Shown here: positions 8,740 to 17,123 of the stretch, in pieces
How positions within the stretch are numbered: the stretch's first letter is position 1
Layout of the letters: every line of letters starts with the position of its first letter
Assembly: GCF_003002065.1 (NCBI RefSeq)
Contig: NZ_PVZG01000006.1
Coordinates: forward strand, 248,001 to 312,000
DNA length: 64,000 nucleotides
Reading direction: 5' to 3'
DNA from: Pseudosporangium ferrugineum
GTDB lineage: Bacteria > Actinomycetota > Actinomycetes > Mycobacteriales > Micromonosporaceae
The notes under the pieces: generated by a model
Told to the model about the DNA's origin: nothing
The model's database searches: none
Seen by the model: the letters and a program-made list of their open reading frames with translations, nothing else
Position numbers and translations under genes: made by a program

Positions 8740-9183
8740 GTGGCAATCTCGCACATCGTGGTGCTCGTGGCGGCGCTGACGGCGCTGCTGTGCCTGCCGT
8801 GCGCCGTCGCGATCGTCGCCTGCGCGGACGGGCTGCCGGCCCGGCGGATCTGGACCCGGAGCGGCCGGCGGGAGATCCGTGCCCTGCGCTGCCTCGACCG
8901 CCGGCTGAGCATCGACGGCTCGATCGTCGCGCTGCCCGACCCGGACCTCGACGAGCTGGCCGCCGAGCTGCGGCGGCTGGCACACCAGCGGTGCACCGGG
9001 CCGACCGTCGGGTCCGCCGTGTGGCTGACCGCGGTGCAGCGGGCGTACGATTTGCGGCTTTTGATGGCTAGCGAGACCCTCGGCGTGCCGCACCATCTCG
9101 CCTCGCTCGACGGCATGGATCTTGATCTGGAACGGATCCGGGTCGAGGAGAAGCTGCGCGCGGCGGGCCTGCGGCTCCGCTAA
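8740..9183 (+). CDS. Hypothetical protein with one N-terminal membrane helix
   Basis: 147 residues, not assigned to a family I recognise. Residues ~4-28 form one membrane helix, followed by a cytosolic, Leu/Arg-rich, mostly helical region with RALRCLDRRL, DLDELAAELRRLAHQR and a C-terminal DLDLERIRVEEKLRAAG. GTG start at 8740 without a strong ribosome binding site. It ends 9 bases before thpR, so the two may be co-transcribed. Confidence 0.65.
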   Translation: MAISHIVVLVAALTALLCLPCAVAIVACADGLPARRIWTRSGRREIRALRCLDRRLSIDGSIVALPDPDLDELAAELRRLAHQRCTGPTVGSAVWLTAVQRAYDLRLLMASETLGVPHHLASLDGMDLDLERIRVEEKLRAAGLRLR

Positions 9184-9192
9184 CGTCGCTGC

Positions 9193-9684
9193 GTGCGGCT
9201 CTTCGTGGCGGTGTACCCGCCGGACGACGTGCGTCGCGACCTACGGCGGCGGCTCACCGAGGCGGTGGCCGGTCGCCGCGTGCGCCTGACCGCCGTGGAG
9301 AAGTGGCACGTGACGCTGGCGTTCCTCGGCGAGGTGCCCGCCGAGCGCCTGCCCGCCCTGGAAGACGCGCTGGGCGGGGTGACGGTGCCGCGCGGCCGGG
9401 AGCTGCGGTTGCGCGGTGCCGGTGGCTTCGGAGGCCGGGTCACCTGGGCCGGGGTCGAGGGTGACCTGGCCGGCCTGAGCGAGCGGGTGCGCGCCGCGGC
9501 GAGGCAGGCCGGCGCGCCGCCCGACGAACGGCCGTTCACCGCCCACCTGACCGTCATGTACGCGCACGACGCCGCCGTCAGCGAGGCGCTGGCCGACTAT
9601 GCCGGGCCGCCGTGGGCCCTGGACGGGATCGCGCTGGTGCGCAGCGACCCGGGCGGCGCCTACACCACCCTGCGGACCTGGTAG
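9193..9684 (+). CDS. thpR: RNA 2',3'-cyclic phosphodiesterase
   Basis: 163 residues, normal for the 2H phosphoesterase family. The two catalytic HxTx motifs are HVTL (His39) and HLTV (His118). The family opens RNA 2',3'-cyclic phosphates to 2'-phosphates and was first described as a 2'-5' RNA ligase. It starts with FVAVYPPDDVRRDL, matching family N-termini. Its stop codon lies one base from the stop of the convergent sepH gene. Confidence 0.92.
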   Translation: MRLFVAVYPPDDVRRDLRRRLTEAVAGRRVRLTAVEKWHVTLAFLGEVPAERLPALEDALGGVTVPRGRELRLRGAGGFGGRVTWAGVEGDLAGLSERVRAAARQAGAPPDERPFTAHLTVMYAHDAAVSEALADYAGPPWALDGIALVRSDPGGAYTTLRTW

Positions 9685-9685
9685 C

Positions 9686-10765
9686 TCAGGAGCTCTCGCG
9701 GGCCGCCGGACCGCCGCCGAAGAGCACGTCGTCCCAGCTCGGCAGGCGCTTGCGCGGCTTCGCCGCCTCCTCGGTCTCCGCCTCGCCGGGCTGTGCGCCG
9801 ACCGTGCGCCGGGGCCGCAGGACGGCCAGGCTCGGCACCGCCGGAACCTCCTTGGGCAGGTCGGCGTCGTCGTCGAACGCCGAGCCGGCGCCGCCGCCGA
9901 GCAGCGCCGCGGCGCCTCCGGCGACCGGGCGGCGGGTCTCCTGGGCGGCCGGTTCCAGGCCGCGGCCGGGACGGTCGTTGCTGAGCGGACGGTCGAGCGA
10001 GGCGAGCAGCGCGTCGCGGCCGGCGCGGATCGGGTCCCGGGTCGGCCGGGGCGAGTCCGCCGCCGGCAGCCCCCGGCCGCCACGGGCCGGCTCGGCCGCG
10101 CGGGACGGGCCCGGCAGGCCGTGGCCGCCGCGCTCGTGGGCGCCGCGCTCCGGGGCCGGCTCCTGGCCGAGGATCTGGGTGGGCCGCTCGGCGCAGAGGT
10201 ACTGCGCCATGTCGTCGTGCGGCGAGACGACCTGGCGACCCTTGTCGAGGTCCCAGACCGCCTGCGCGGTGGCCTTGCCGGACGGCCAGGTGGCGACGAT
10301 GCGCCAGGTGCCGTCGTCGCGGCGGAACGCGTCCCACGAGATCTTCTCGGTGTCGATCCCGTGCTGGGCGAGCCGGCCGTCGACGACCTCGGCCAGCGGC
10401 GCGCCGGAGTCGGAGGTCTTCAACCGGGTGCGGCGGGCGTGCTGGGCGAGCATGGCCCGCTCCTGCAGCACCGGTCCCGCGTAGCGCAGGACGCGGTCGA
10501 CCGGGACGCCGGCGACCCGCGCCACGTCCTCGGCGGACTCGCCCGAGCGGATCCGGGACTGGATGTCACGCGGGGAGAGCGTGGCCATGGTCTCGGCGTT
10601 GGCCAGCGCGACGGCGTTGCCCGTCGTCGCCACGGTGGTGCCGCCCTCGTGGAGGACGCTGCTCACCCGGTCGTCGATGGGGAGGGCCAGGAGCCGGCCG
10701 ACCTCATCGGCGAGCACCAGTGCCTGACCGTCCTCGGAGAGGGCGACGAAGCGTACCGGCCGCAT
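9686..10765 (-). CDS. sepH: Septation protein SepH
   Basis: 359 residues. The N-terminal DUF3071 domain begins MRPVRFVALSEDGQALVLAD and contains a helix-turn-helix-like segment, SAEDVARVAGVPVDRVLRYAGPV, near residues 75-97; the C-terminal half is disordered and rich in Pro/Arg/Glu. SepH in Streptomyces and mycobacteria binds FtsZ and promotes assembly of the Z-ring for septation. It is a core actinobacterial gene, here monocistronic and convergent with thpR. Confidence 0.9.
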   Translation of the reverse strand: MRPVRFVALSEDGQALVLADEVGRLLALPIDDRVSSVLHEGGTTVATTGNAVALANAETMATLSPRDIQSRIRSGESAEDVARVAGVPVDRVLRYAGPVLQERAMLAQHARRTRLKTSDSGAPLAEVVDGRLAQHGIDTEKISWDAFRRDDGTWRIVATWPSGKATAQAVWDLDKGRQVVSPHDDMAQYLCAERPTQILGQEPAPERGAHERGGHGLPGPSRAAEPARGGRGLPAADSPRPTRDPIRAGRDALLASLDRPLSNDRPGRGLEPAAQETRRPVAGGAAALLGGGAGSAFDDDADLPKEVPAVPSLAVLRPRRTVGAQPGEAETEEAAKPRKRLPSWDDVLFGGGPAARESS

Positions 10766-10955
10766 GCGATGCCTCCGTCCCGTCGCTGGCCCGCGCTCGG
10801 TGAGAGTCAGCCACCCGGGCGCGTTTCGACAACACGGTACGCGCCCCGGTCACTCGATGGTGGTAAGCCACGCCGTCCAACTTATTGACCTGCGGAGATG
10901 ATCTTCGGTCGATAACCCGTTGCCCCCGTACGGCCGGGGGCCTACAAAGGGCGGC

Positions 10956-11393
10956 ATGACCGTCGAACTGCGCCCGGTGACCCGGGACAACTTCCGTGCC
11001 GTCATCCGGCTGGAGGTCGGCCCCGATCAGGACGGCTTCGTGGCGCCCAACGTGGTCGGGATCGCTCAGGCGTACGTCCACCCCGGCAGCGAGCCGTTCG
11101 CCGTCTACGCGGACGACGAACTGGTGGGCTTCGTGCTGCTCCAGCCGGGCGAGCGGGCCGGCGACCACGTGCTGGTGCGGCTCATGATCGACCACCGGTT
11201 CCAGGGCCGCGGCTTCGGCCGGCAGGCGCTCGAGGCGGCCGTGGACCACGCCGCGCGCGAGCACAAGGCCGAGGTCGTACGGCTGAGCTTCGTGCCCGCC
11301 AACGATCGCGCCCGCGCGCTCTACCTCTCCGCGGGCTTCCTCGAGACCGGGGAACTCGACGACACCGAGATCGTCATGGCCCGGCGGGTGTAG
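10956..11393 (+). CDS. GNAT family N-acetyltransferase
   Basis: 145 residues. ELRPVTRDNFRAVIRL opens the domain, the acetyl-CoA loop is QGRGFGRQALEAAV near residue 84, and VRLSFVPANDRARALYLSAGF is the usual last strand/helix. The VGPDQDGFVAPNVVGIAQAY segment resembles BltD/PaiA-type spermidine acetyltransferases, so a polyamine or diamine substrate is possible. The ATG at 10956 follows AAAGGG at good spacing; the in-frame GTG/TTG-type starts upstream lack this. A small GC hairpin (10922-10941) lies just upstream. Its stop codon touches that of the next gene. Confidence 0.85.
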   Translation: MTVELRPVTRDNFRAVIRLEVGPDQDGFVAPNVVGIAQAYVHPGSEPFAVYADDELVGFVLLQPGERAGDHVLVRLMIDHRFQGRGFGRQALEAAVDHAAREHKAEVVRLSFVPANDRARALYLSAGFLETGELDDTEIVMARRV

Positions 11394-12653
11394 CTAGCCG
11401 TTGGCGGCGCGGCGGGCGGCGTACTCGGTCGTGCGGTGCGAGGGGTACTGGATGAGGTTGTCCGGCTCCTCGTCGGCGGTGCTCCAGCCGCGCCGGGTGT
11501 CCAGCAGCGGGTCCTCCTCGTACGCCGGCCGCACCCGGAACTGCCGTCCGTAGTCCATCATCCCGTCGAGCAGCCGGTCGACGTCCCGGGCCGGCCGCAC
11601 CACGAGGCGCATGAACTGGCTGGTCATGCCGAGCTTGTTGCCGCACTCGCGGGTGTAGACGCCGTGGTTGGCGACCAGGTAGTCGCGCAGCGCCACGCCC
11701 GACCACTCGGTCGGCAGCTTGACCAGGATGAAGTTGCCCTGCGACGGGAAGACCGTGAGGCCGGGGACCCGGGACAGCTCGCCGGCCATCGTCCGGCGGT
11801 CGCGGCTGAGCAGGCGCAGGCTGTCCTCGTACTCGGCATCGTGCTCCTGGATCATGTAGACGACCTTCTCGGCCAGCGAGTTCAGGTTCCACTTGGGCAG
11901 CGCCTTGCCGATCCGGCCGGCGATGGCCGGGTTCGCCATCAGGTAGCCGAAGCGGATGCCGTGCAGGCCGAAGTTCTTGCCCAGGCTCTTCAGCACCACC
12001 GTGTTGGGGCGGATGACCGCGTCCGGGCCGACCGACGGGTACTGCTCGGCGTCGGAGAAGTCGATGAAGGACTCGTCGATCACCACCAGGTCCAGGTCGC
12101 CGAGGGCGTCCATGAACCGGATGACGTCGCGGCGGGCCAGGTAGCCGCCGTCCGGGTTGTTGACGTTGCACACCACGGCGACGCGGGAGCCGCGGTCGCG
12201 GATGAAGCGGACGTAGTCGTCGAGGTTGAGCCGGAAGGCGTCGCGTTCCTGCAGCGGGAACATGTCGACCCGCTTGCCGGTCTCGAGCGGCTGGTCGGTC
12301 CAGCGGCCGAACGTGGGGATCGGGATCGCCACGCTCTCCTTGATCAGCAGGTGGTCGATCCAGGTGATCAGCTCGGTCGAGCCGTTCGCCATCGCCACCG
12401 TCTGCGGGTGCAGGCCGAGCACGCTGGCCAGCTTGTTCGTGATGCTCTGGGAGTCGCTGGGGTAGTACTTCAGGATGTTCCGGAGGTCGCGGGACAGCTC
12501 GTCGAACATCTCCGGCGTGGGGAAGTACGGGTTGCACGGGATGCAGAAGTCGACGATCTCCGCGCCCTCGCCCATGCTTCGGGAAAGATCGAAATAAGAG
12601 GCACTGTGCGCGCCCTTGTGCAGGATCGAGGTGTCGATTCCGGTCCGTGCCAT
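11394..12653 (-). CDS. PLP-dependent class I/II aminotransferase (HisC/CobD-like)
   Basis: 419 residues. Fold-type I features: NVNNPDGGYL for substrate/PLP contacts, VVIDESFIDF with the PLP-ring aspartate, and the Schiff-base lysine in SLGKNFGLHGIRFGY (Lys226). It most resembles histidinol-phosphate aminotransferases or threonine-phosphate decarboxylases, but the ~30-residue N-terminal extension (HKGAHSASYFDLS) and a long C-terminal tail differ from HisC, so the substrate is unassigned. The ATG is preceded by GAGAAGGAG. It is the last gene of the citrate synthase-serC-aminotransferase run, separated from serC by a hairpin. Confidence 0.82.
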   Translation of the reverse strand: MARTGIDTSILHKGAHSASYFDLSRSMGEGAEIVDFCIPCNPYFPTPEMFDELSRDLRNILKYYPSDSQSITNKLASVLGLHPQTVAMANGSTELITWIDHLLIKESVAIPIPTFGRWTDQPLETGKRVDMFPLQERDAFRLNLDDYVRFIRDRGSRVAVVCNVNNPDGGYLARRDVIRFMDALGDLDLVVIDESFIDFSDAEQYPSVGPDAVIRPNTVVLKSLGKNFGLHGIRFGYLMANPAIAGRIGKALPKWNLNSLAEKVVYMIQEHDAEYEDSLRLLSRDRRTMAGELSRVPGLTVFPSQGNFILVKLPTEWSGVALRDYLVANHGVYTRECGNKLGMTSQFMRLVVRPARDVDRLLDGMMDYGRQFRVRPAYEEDPLLDTRRGWSTADEEPDNLIQYPSHRTTEYAARRAANG

Positions 12654-12680
12654 GACGACTCCTTCTCCCGGGGCGACATT

Positions 12681-12702
12681 GCCGCCCGTCAGTACGGGCG
12701 GC
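12681..12702 (-). terminator. Hairpin between serC and aminotransferase
   Basis: GCCGCCCGT-CAGT-ACGGGCGGC gives a perfect 9-bp stem with a 4-nt loop in the 62-bp gap after the serC stop. No T-tract follows, so it may attenuate or protect the transcript rather than end it. Confidence 0.6.
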
Positions 12703-12715
12703 GCCGCCGAGAAGT

Positions 12716-13837
12716 TCAGAGTCGTTCGACGAGGTAGTCGATGCAGCGGGTCAGCGCCTCGACGTCCGCGGGGTCGACGGTGGGGTAGAGCGCCACGCGG
12801 AGCTGGTTGCGGCCCAGCTTGCGATACGGCTCGGTGTCCACGATGCCGTTGGCCCGCAGCGCCTTGGCCAGCGCCGCCGCGTCGATCCCGGCGGCGAAGT
12901 CGATCGTGGCCACCGCGTGCGAGCGCAGTGCCGGGTCGGTCACGAACGGTGACGCGAAGGGGGAGCGGTCGGCCCATCCGTAGATCGCCGCGGCGCTCTC
13001 CGCGCTGCGCTTGCTGGCCCAGCCGAGCCCGCCCTGCGCGTTCATCCAGTCGACCTGCTCGGCGGCGAGGAAGACGGTGGCCAGCGCCGGGGTGTTGTAC
13101 GTCTGCTCGAGGCGGGACTGCTCCACGGCCGTGACCAGGTCGAGGAACTGCGGGATGTACCGGCCGGACTCCTTGATCCGGTGTGCCCGCTCGATCGCCG
13201 CCGGGGACATCAGCGCGATCCACAGTCCGCCGTCCGAGCCGAACGCCTTCTGCGGCGCCAGGTAGTAGACATCGGTCTCGGTGAGGTCGACGTCGAGGCT
13301 GCCGCCGCCCGACGTGGCATCGGTCAGCAGCAGCGCGCCCGGGTCGGCGCCCGCCACCCGCTTGACCGGCACGGCCACCCCGGTCGACGTCTCGTTGTGC
13401 ACGCTCGCGTACGCGTCCACGCCCGGCTCGGCGGTCAGGTAGGCCGCGCTGCCCCCGGGCGCCCGGTGCACCGTCGGCTCGGCGAGGAACGGCGCGTCCC
13501 GGACCGCCTTGGCGAACTTCGCGCCGAACTCGCCGAACTCGGCGAACTGCGCCTTCTCCCGGATCAGCCCGAAGGTGGCGGTCTCCCAGAACGCGCTGGT
13601 GCCGCCGTTGCTGAGCACCACCTCGTAACCGTCCGGCATCGAGAAGAACTCCGCGATGCCCCGGCGCAGGCGGGCGACCTCGTCCTTGACCGTCTTCTGC
13701 CGGTGCGACGTGCCCATGAAGGTCTTCGCCACCCGGGAGAGCGCCTCGAGACCCTCGGGGCGGACCTTGCTCGGCCCGGAACCGAACCGGCCGTCGACGG
13801 GCTTGAGGTCGTCCGGGATGCGGATCGGGTCAGTCAC
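12716..13837 (-). CDS. serC: Phosphoserine aminotransferase
   Basis: 373 residues, typical of the actinobacterial/archaeal SerC subfamily. It begins with IPDDLKPVDGRFGSGPSKVRPE, a stretch strongly conserved in this group, and contains GTSHRQKTVKDEV and the PLP lysine in YYLAPQKAFGSDGG (Lys197). It converts 3-phosphohydroxypyruvate and glutamate to O-phosphoserine and 2-oxoglutarate, a step of serine synthesis; the family may also serve pyridoxine synthesis. It lies 27 bp downstream of the citrate synthase gene on the same strand. The PLP-related pdxH gene diverges from the operon. Confidence 0.93.
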   Translation of the reverse strand: MTDPIRIPDDLKPVDGRFGSGPSKVRPEGLEALSRVAKTFMGTSHRQKTVKDEVARLRRGIAEFFSMPDGYEVVLSNGGTSAFWETATFGLIREKAQFAEFGEFGAKFAKAVRDAPFLAEPTVHRAPGGSAAYLTAEPGVDAYASVHNETSTGVAVPVKRVAGADPGALLLTDATSGGGSLDVDLTETDVYYLAPQKAFGSDGGLWIALMSPAAIERAHRIKESGRYIPQFLDLVTAVEQSRLEQTYNTPALATVFLAAEQVDWMNAQGGLGWASKRSAESAAAIYGWADRSPFASPFVTDPALRSHAVATIDFAAGIDAAALAKALRANGIVDTEPYRKLGRNQLRVALYPTVDPADVEALTRCIDYLVERL

Positions 13838-13864
13838 GGGGGTCCTTCCGGCGGGGGCGAGCGG

Positions 13865-14971
13865 TTACAGATTATGCGGGACGGCGTCCCAGCCCTCCAC
13901 GTCCTGCGGCTTGCGGGAGGCAGGGCCCACATAACGCGCACTGGGGCGCACGATGCGACCGAGTTTCTTCTGCTCCAGGATGTGCGCGCTCCAGCCGGCC
14001 ACCCGGGCGCAGGTGAACATCGAGGTGAACATGTGCGCCGGGACCTCGGCGAAGTCGAGCACGACCGCGGACCAGAACTCCACGTTGGTGGCCAGCACCC
14101 GGTCGGGCTTGCGGGCCTTCAGCTCGGCCAGGGCGGCCCGCTCCAGCGCCTCGGCGACCTCGAAGCGGGGGGCGCCCAGCTCCTTGGCCGTCCGCCGCAG
14201 GACCCGGGCGCGGGGGTCCTCGGCCCGGTAGACCCGGTGGCCGAAGCCCATCAGGCGCTCGCCGCGGTCGAGCACGCCGCGGACGTAGCCCTCCGCGTCG
14301 CCGCTGCGCTCGACCGCCTCGATCATGTGCAGCACCCGGGACGGCGCGCCGCCGTGCAGCGGCCCGGACAGGGCGCCGATGCCCGAGGAGATGCAGGCCG
14401 CGGCGTCCGCGCCGGTGGAGGCGACGATGCGCGCGGTGAAGGTCGAGGCGTTCAGCCCGTGCTCGGCGGCGGAGATGAAATACGCGTCGACCGCCTTGAC
14501 GTGGCGCGGGTCGGGCTCGCCGCGCCAGCGCTTCATGAAGCGCTCGACGATGGTCTGCGCCTTGTCGATGTCCTTCTGCGGCACGGCCGGCAGGCCGAGG
14601 CCGCGGGCGGCCTGCGCCACGAACGACAGCGCGGTCACCGAGACCCGGGCCAGGTCGGTGCGGACCTGGTCGTCCTCGATGTCCAGCAGCTGGGACAGCC
14701 CCCAATACGGCGCGAGCATGGCGACCGCGGACTGCACGTCGACCCGGATGTCGCCGGAGTGCACGGGCACCGGGAACGGCTCGGCCGGCGGCAGCCCGGG
14801 ACCGAACCGGCCGTCGACCAGCAGCGCCCACACGTTGCCGAAGGACACCTGGCCGATCAGGTCCTCGATGTCGACGCCGCGGTAGCGCAGGGAGCCGCCG
14901 TCCTTGTCCGGCTCGGCGATCTCGGTCTCGAAGGCGACGACGCCCTCCAGGCCCGGCTTGAAATCGGACAC
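13865..14971 (-). CDS. citA: Citrate synthase 2
   Basis: 368 residues, the short actinobacterial citrate synthase 2 form. The catalytic triad is visible: His206 in GPLHGGAPSR, His245 in GFGHRVYRAEDPRA and Asp306 in VVLDFAEVPAHMF. It condenses oxaloacetate with acetyl-CoA in the TCA cycle, or 2-methylcitrate-type substrates in relatives. GTG start at 14971 with AGGAGG upstream. First gene of a three-gene operon; pdxH is divergent with a 175-bp shared upstream region. Confidence 0.92.
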   Translation of the reverse strand: MSDFKPGLEGVVAFETEIAEPDKDGGSLRYRGVDIEDLIGQVSFGNVWALLVDGRFGPGLPPAEPFPVPVHSGDIRVDVQSAVAMLAPYWGLSQLLDIEDDQVRTDLARVSVTALSFVAQAARGLGLPAVPQKDIDKAQTIVERFMKRWRGEPDPRHVKAVDAYFISAAEHGLNASTFTARIVASTGADAAACISSGIGALSGPLHGGAPSRVLHMIEAVERSGDAEGYVRGVLDRGERLMGFGHRVYRAEDPRARVLRRTAKELGAPRFEVAEALERAALAELKARKPDRVLATNVEFWSAVVLDFAEVPAHMFTSMFTCARVAGWSAHILEQKKLGRIVRPSARYVGPASRKPQDVEGWDAVPHNL

Positions 14972-15146
14972 GACGCCTCCTGGGGATCCTGCTCGGCGAA
15001 AGCCGTGGATGCTTCATCTTGCCCGCCCGGCGACCGGCAGGTCGACCCGCGGAAATGTGCTGTCTGTGACACCTATCCTCGCTGAGGGGACGGGCCGGTG
15101 TCCGGGACTTAGGTTCGTTGGGTCGATCTCGCCAGAAGGAACGCAT

Positions 15147-15803
15147 GTGACGCCCGAACAACCGTCGCCAGCCGCCATGCGGCGCGACTACACCGAGCGC
15201 GGCGAACTGCTCGAGCCGCATCTCGCCGCCACCTGGCCGGAGCAGTTCGCCCGCTGGTTCACCGATGCGCTGGAGTACGCGCTCCCGGAGCCCAACGCGA
15301 TGATCGTGGCGACCGCCGACGCGGCCGCCCGGCCCAGCGCGCGCACGGTCCTGCTCAAGGGCTACGACCAGCGGGGATTCGTGTTCTTCACCAACTACAC
15401 GTCGCGCAAGGGGGCGGAGGCGCTGGAGAACCCGTACGCCAGCCTGGTCTTCCCGTGGTTCCCGATGCAGCGGCAGGTCATCGTCTGCGGTGCGGTGGAG
15501 CGGGTGAGCCGCGAGGAGACCGAGGCCTACTTCGCCACCCGCCCGCGCGGCTCGCGGCTCGGCGCCTGGGCCAGCCCGCAGAGCCGGGTGGTCCCCGGAC
15601 GCGACGCCGTCGAGGCCGGGCTGGAGGCGGCGGTCGAGCGCTTCGGCGCCGACGGCGAGGTGCCCGCGCCTCCGCACTGGGGCGGCCTGCGGGTCGTGCC
15701 GGAGACGGTGGAGTTCTGGCAGGGCCGCAGCAGCCGGCTGCACGACCGGCTGCGCTACCGCCGGGACGGGCAGAGCTGGGTCGTCGAGCGGCTCGCCCCG
15801 TGA
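15147..15803 (+). CDS. pdxH: Pyridoxamine 5'-phosphate oxidase
   Basis: 218 residues. Family motifs in order: PNAMIVATADAAARPSARTVLLKGYD (FMN binding), FVFFTNYTSRKG, PWFPMQRQVIV, SRLGAWASPQSR and the C-terminal WQGRSSRLHDR. It oxidises pyridoxine or pyridoxamine 5'-phosphate to PLP using FMN and oxygen. The GTG at 15147 is chosen because GAAGGA lies 6 nt upstream; an ATG at 15178 is a weaker alternative. Its stop overlaps the start of the next gene as GTGA. It diverges from the operon encoding two PLP enzymes. Confidence 0.94.
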   Translation: MTPEQPSPAAMRRDYTERGELLEPHLAATWPEQFARWFTDALEYALPEPNAMIVATADAAARPSARTVLLKGYDQRGFVFFTNYTSRKGAEALENPYASLVFPWFPMQRQVIVCGAVERVSREETEAYFATRPRGSRLGAWASPQSRVVPGRDAVEAGLEAAVERFGADGEVPAPPHWGGLRVVPETVEFWQGRSSRLHDRLRYRRDGQSWVVERLAP

Positions 15804-17113
15804 GCCAGGAACCCGTCGAGGCCGCCGAGCAGGCCGTCGAGGAGGGCGGGCGCAAGAGCTGGGTGATCGACGTACGGCCGCTGCGCGGGGTCGCGTACCG
15901 GCGGATGTGGATCGGCAACGGCGTCTCGTACTTCGGCTTCCAGTTCACGTCGGTGGCCGTACCGGTCGAGATGTTCTCGATCACGCACTCGTCCGCGTGG
16001 GTGGGGCTGCTCGGCATCGCCGGGCTCGTACCGTTGCTGGTCTTCGGCTTGTGGGGCGGCGCCGCCGCGGACGTGGTGGACCGCCGCAAGCTGCTGCTCG
16101 CCAGCTCGACGCTGGCCTGGCTGTCCACGGTGGGGCTGCTCGTCCAGGCGCTGCTCGGGGTGCGCAGCGGCGTGCTGCTGCTGGTGCTCACCGCGGTGCA
16201 ATCGGCCGGGTTCGCGGTCAGCTCGCCGACCCGCCAGGCGATCATCCCGCGGCTCGTGCCGGCCGCCCTGGTGCCGGCGGCGAACACGCTCTCGTACACC
16301 ACGACCACCGCCGGCGGCGTCCTCGGACCGCTGGCCGCGGGCCTGATCTTCGGCGCCTGGTCCACCGGCACGGGCGTCACCATCGCGTACGCGGTGGACG
16401 CCGCGCTGTTCACCATCTCCTTCTGGGCGGCCTACAAGCTGCCGCCCATCCCGCCGATGCACGACGACGGCGGGACCGCGAAGCCGACCGCCGGCCTCCG
16501 GGGCATCGTCGACGGCCTGCGCTTCCTCGTCACCCAGCCGGTGCTGCTGCTGTCGTTCGCCGTGGACATCGTGGCGATGGTGTTCGCGATGCCGCGGGCG
16601 CTGTTCCCGGAGATCGCCGAGGACCGGTTCGGCGGCGGCTCGGCGGTGGGCTGGCTCTTCGCCGCGATCGCGCTCGGCTCGGTCGTCGGCGGCCTCACCT
16701 CGGGCTGGATCGGCCGGGTGCGGCGGCAGGGGGTGGCGCTGGTGCTGGCGGTGGTGGGCTGGGGGGTGGCGGTCGGCTTCGCCGGCCTCGCGTCCTCGCT
16801 CTGGCTGATGGTGCTGCTGCTCGCGGTCGGCGGCGCCGCGGACCTGGTCAGCGCGGTCTACCGGCAGTCCATCCTGCAGGTGTACGCCCCCGACCGGCTC
16901 CGCGGGCGGCTCCAGGGCGTCTTCACCGTCGTGGTGGCCGGCGGCCCCCGGTTGGGTGATCTCCGGGCGGGCGCGACCGCCGATCTCACCGGGCCCACCG
17001 CGTCGTGGGCGGGCGGCGGCTTCGCGGCGGCGGGCCTGGCCGTCGTGCTGGCCCTCGCCTTTCCCGCTCTGGTGAAGTACCGTCCCCCCGCCGGCACGGA
17101 GGCGAACAGCTAA
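15800..17113 (+). CDS. MFS transporter (EntS/MFS_3-like)
   Basis: 437 residues, about 11-12 membrane helices after a ~25-residue acidic cytosolic start. GVAYRRMWIGNGVSYFGFQFTSVAVPVEM and GGAAADVVDRRKLLL fit the MFS_3 exporter group. The GTG start at 15800 overlaps the pdxH stop, so it is translationally coupled to pdxH, although a role in vitamin B6 export would be speculation. The next gene starts 10 bp downstream, giving a probable run of pdxH, MFS and epimerase genes. Confidence 0.82.
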   Translation: MSQEPVEAAEQAVEEGGRKSWVIDVRPLRGVAYRRMWIGNGVSYFGFQFTSVAVPVEMFSITHSSAWVGLLGIAGLVPLLVFGLWGGAAADVVDRRKLLLASSTLAWLSTVGLLVQALLGVRSGVLLLVLTAVQSAGFAVSSPTRQAIIPRLVPAALVPAANTLSYTTTTAGGVLGPLAAGLIFGAWSTGTGVTIAYAVDAALFTISFWAAYKLPPIPPMHDDGGTAKPTAGLRGIVDGLRFLVTQPVLLLSFAVDIVAMVFAMPRALFPEIAEDRFGGGSAVGWLFAAIALGSVVGGLTSGWIGRVRRQGVALVLAVVGWGVAVGFAGLASSLWLMVLLLAVGGAADLVSAVYRQSILQVYAPDRLRGRLQGVFTVVVAGGPRLGDLRAGATADLTGPTASWAGGGFAAAGLAVVLALAFPALVKYRPPAGTEANS

Positions 17114-17123
17114 TGTGGCGCGC

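Noticed and set aside
13181..15085. 634-codon ORF antisense to serC and citrate synthase
   Set aside because: Spans two real genes on the other strand and has no recognisable domain.
15455..15799. N-terminal extension of the MFS gene upstream of 15800
   Set aside because: It lies within pdxH in another frame; the GTGA overlap gives a natural start at 15800.
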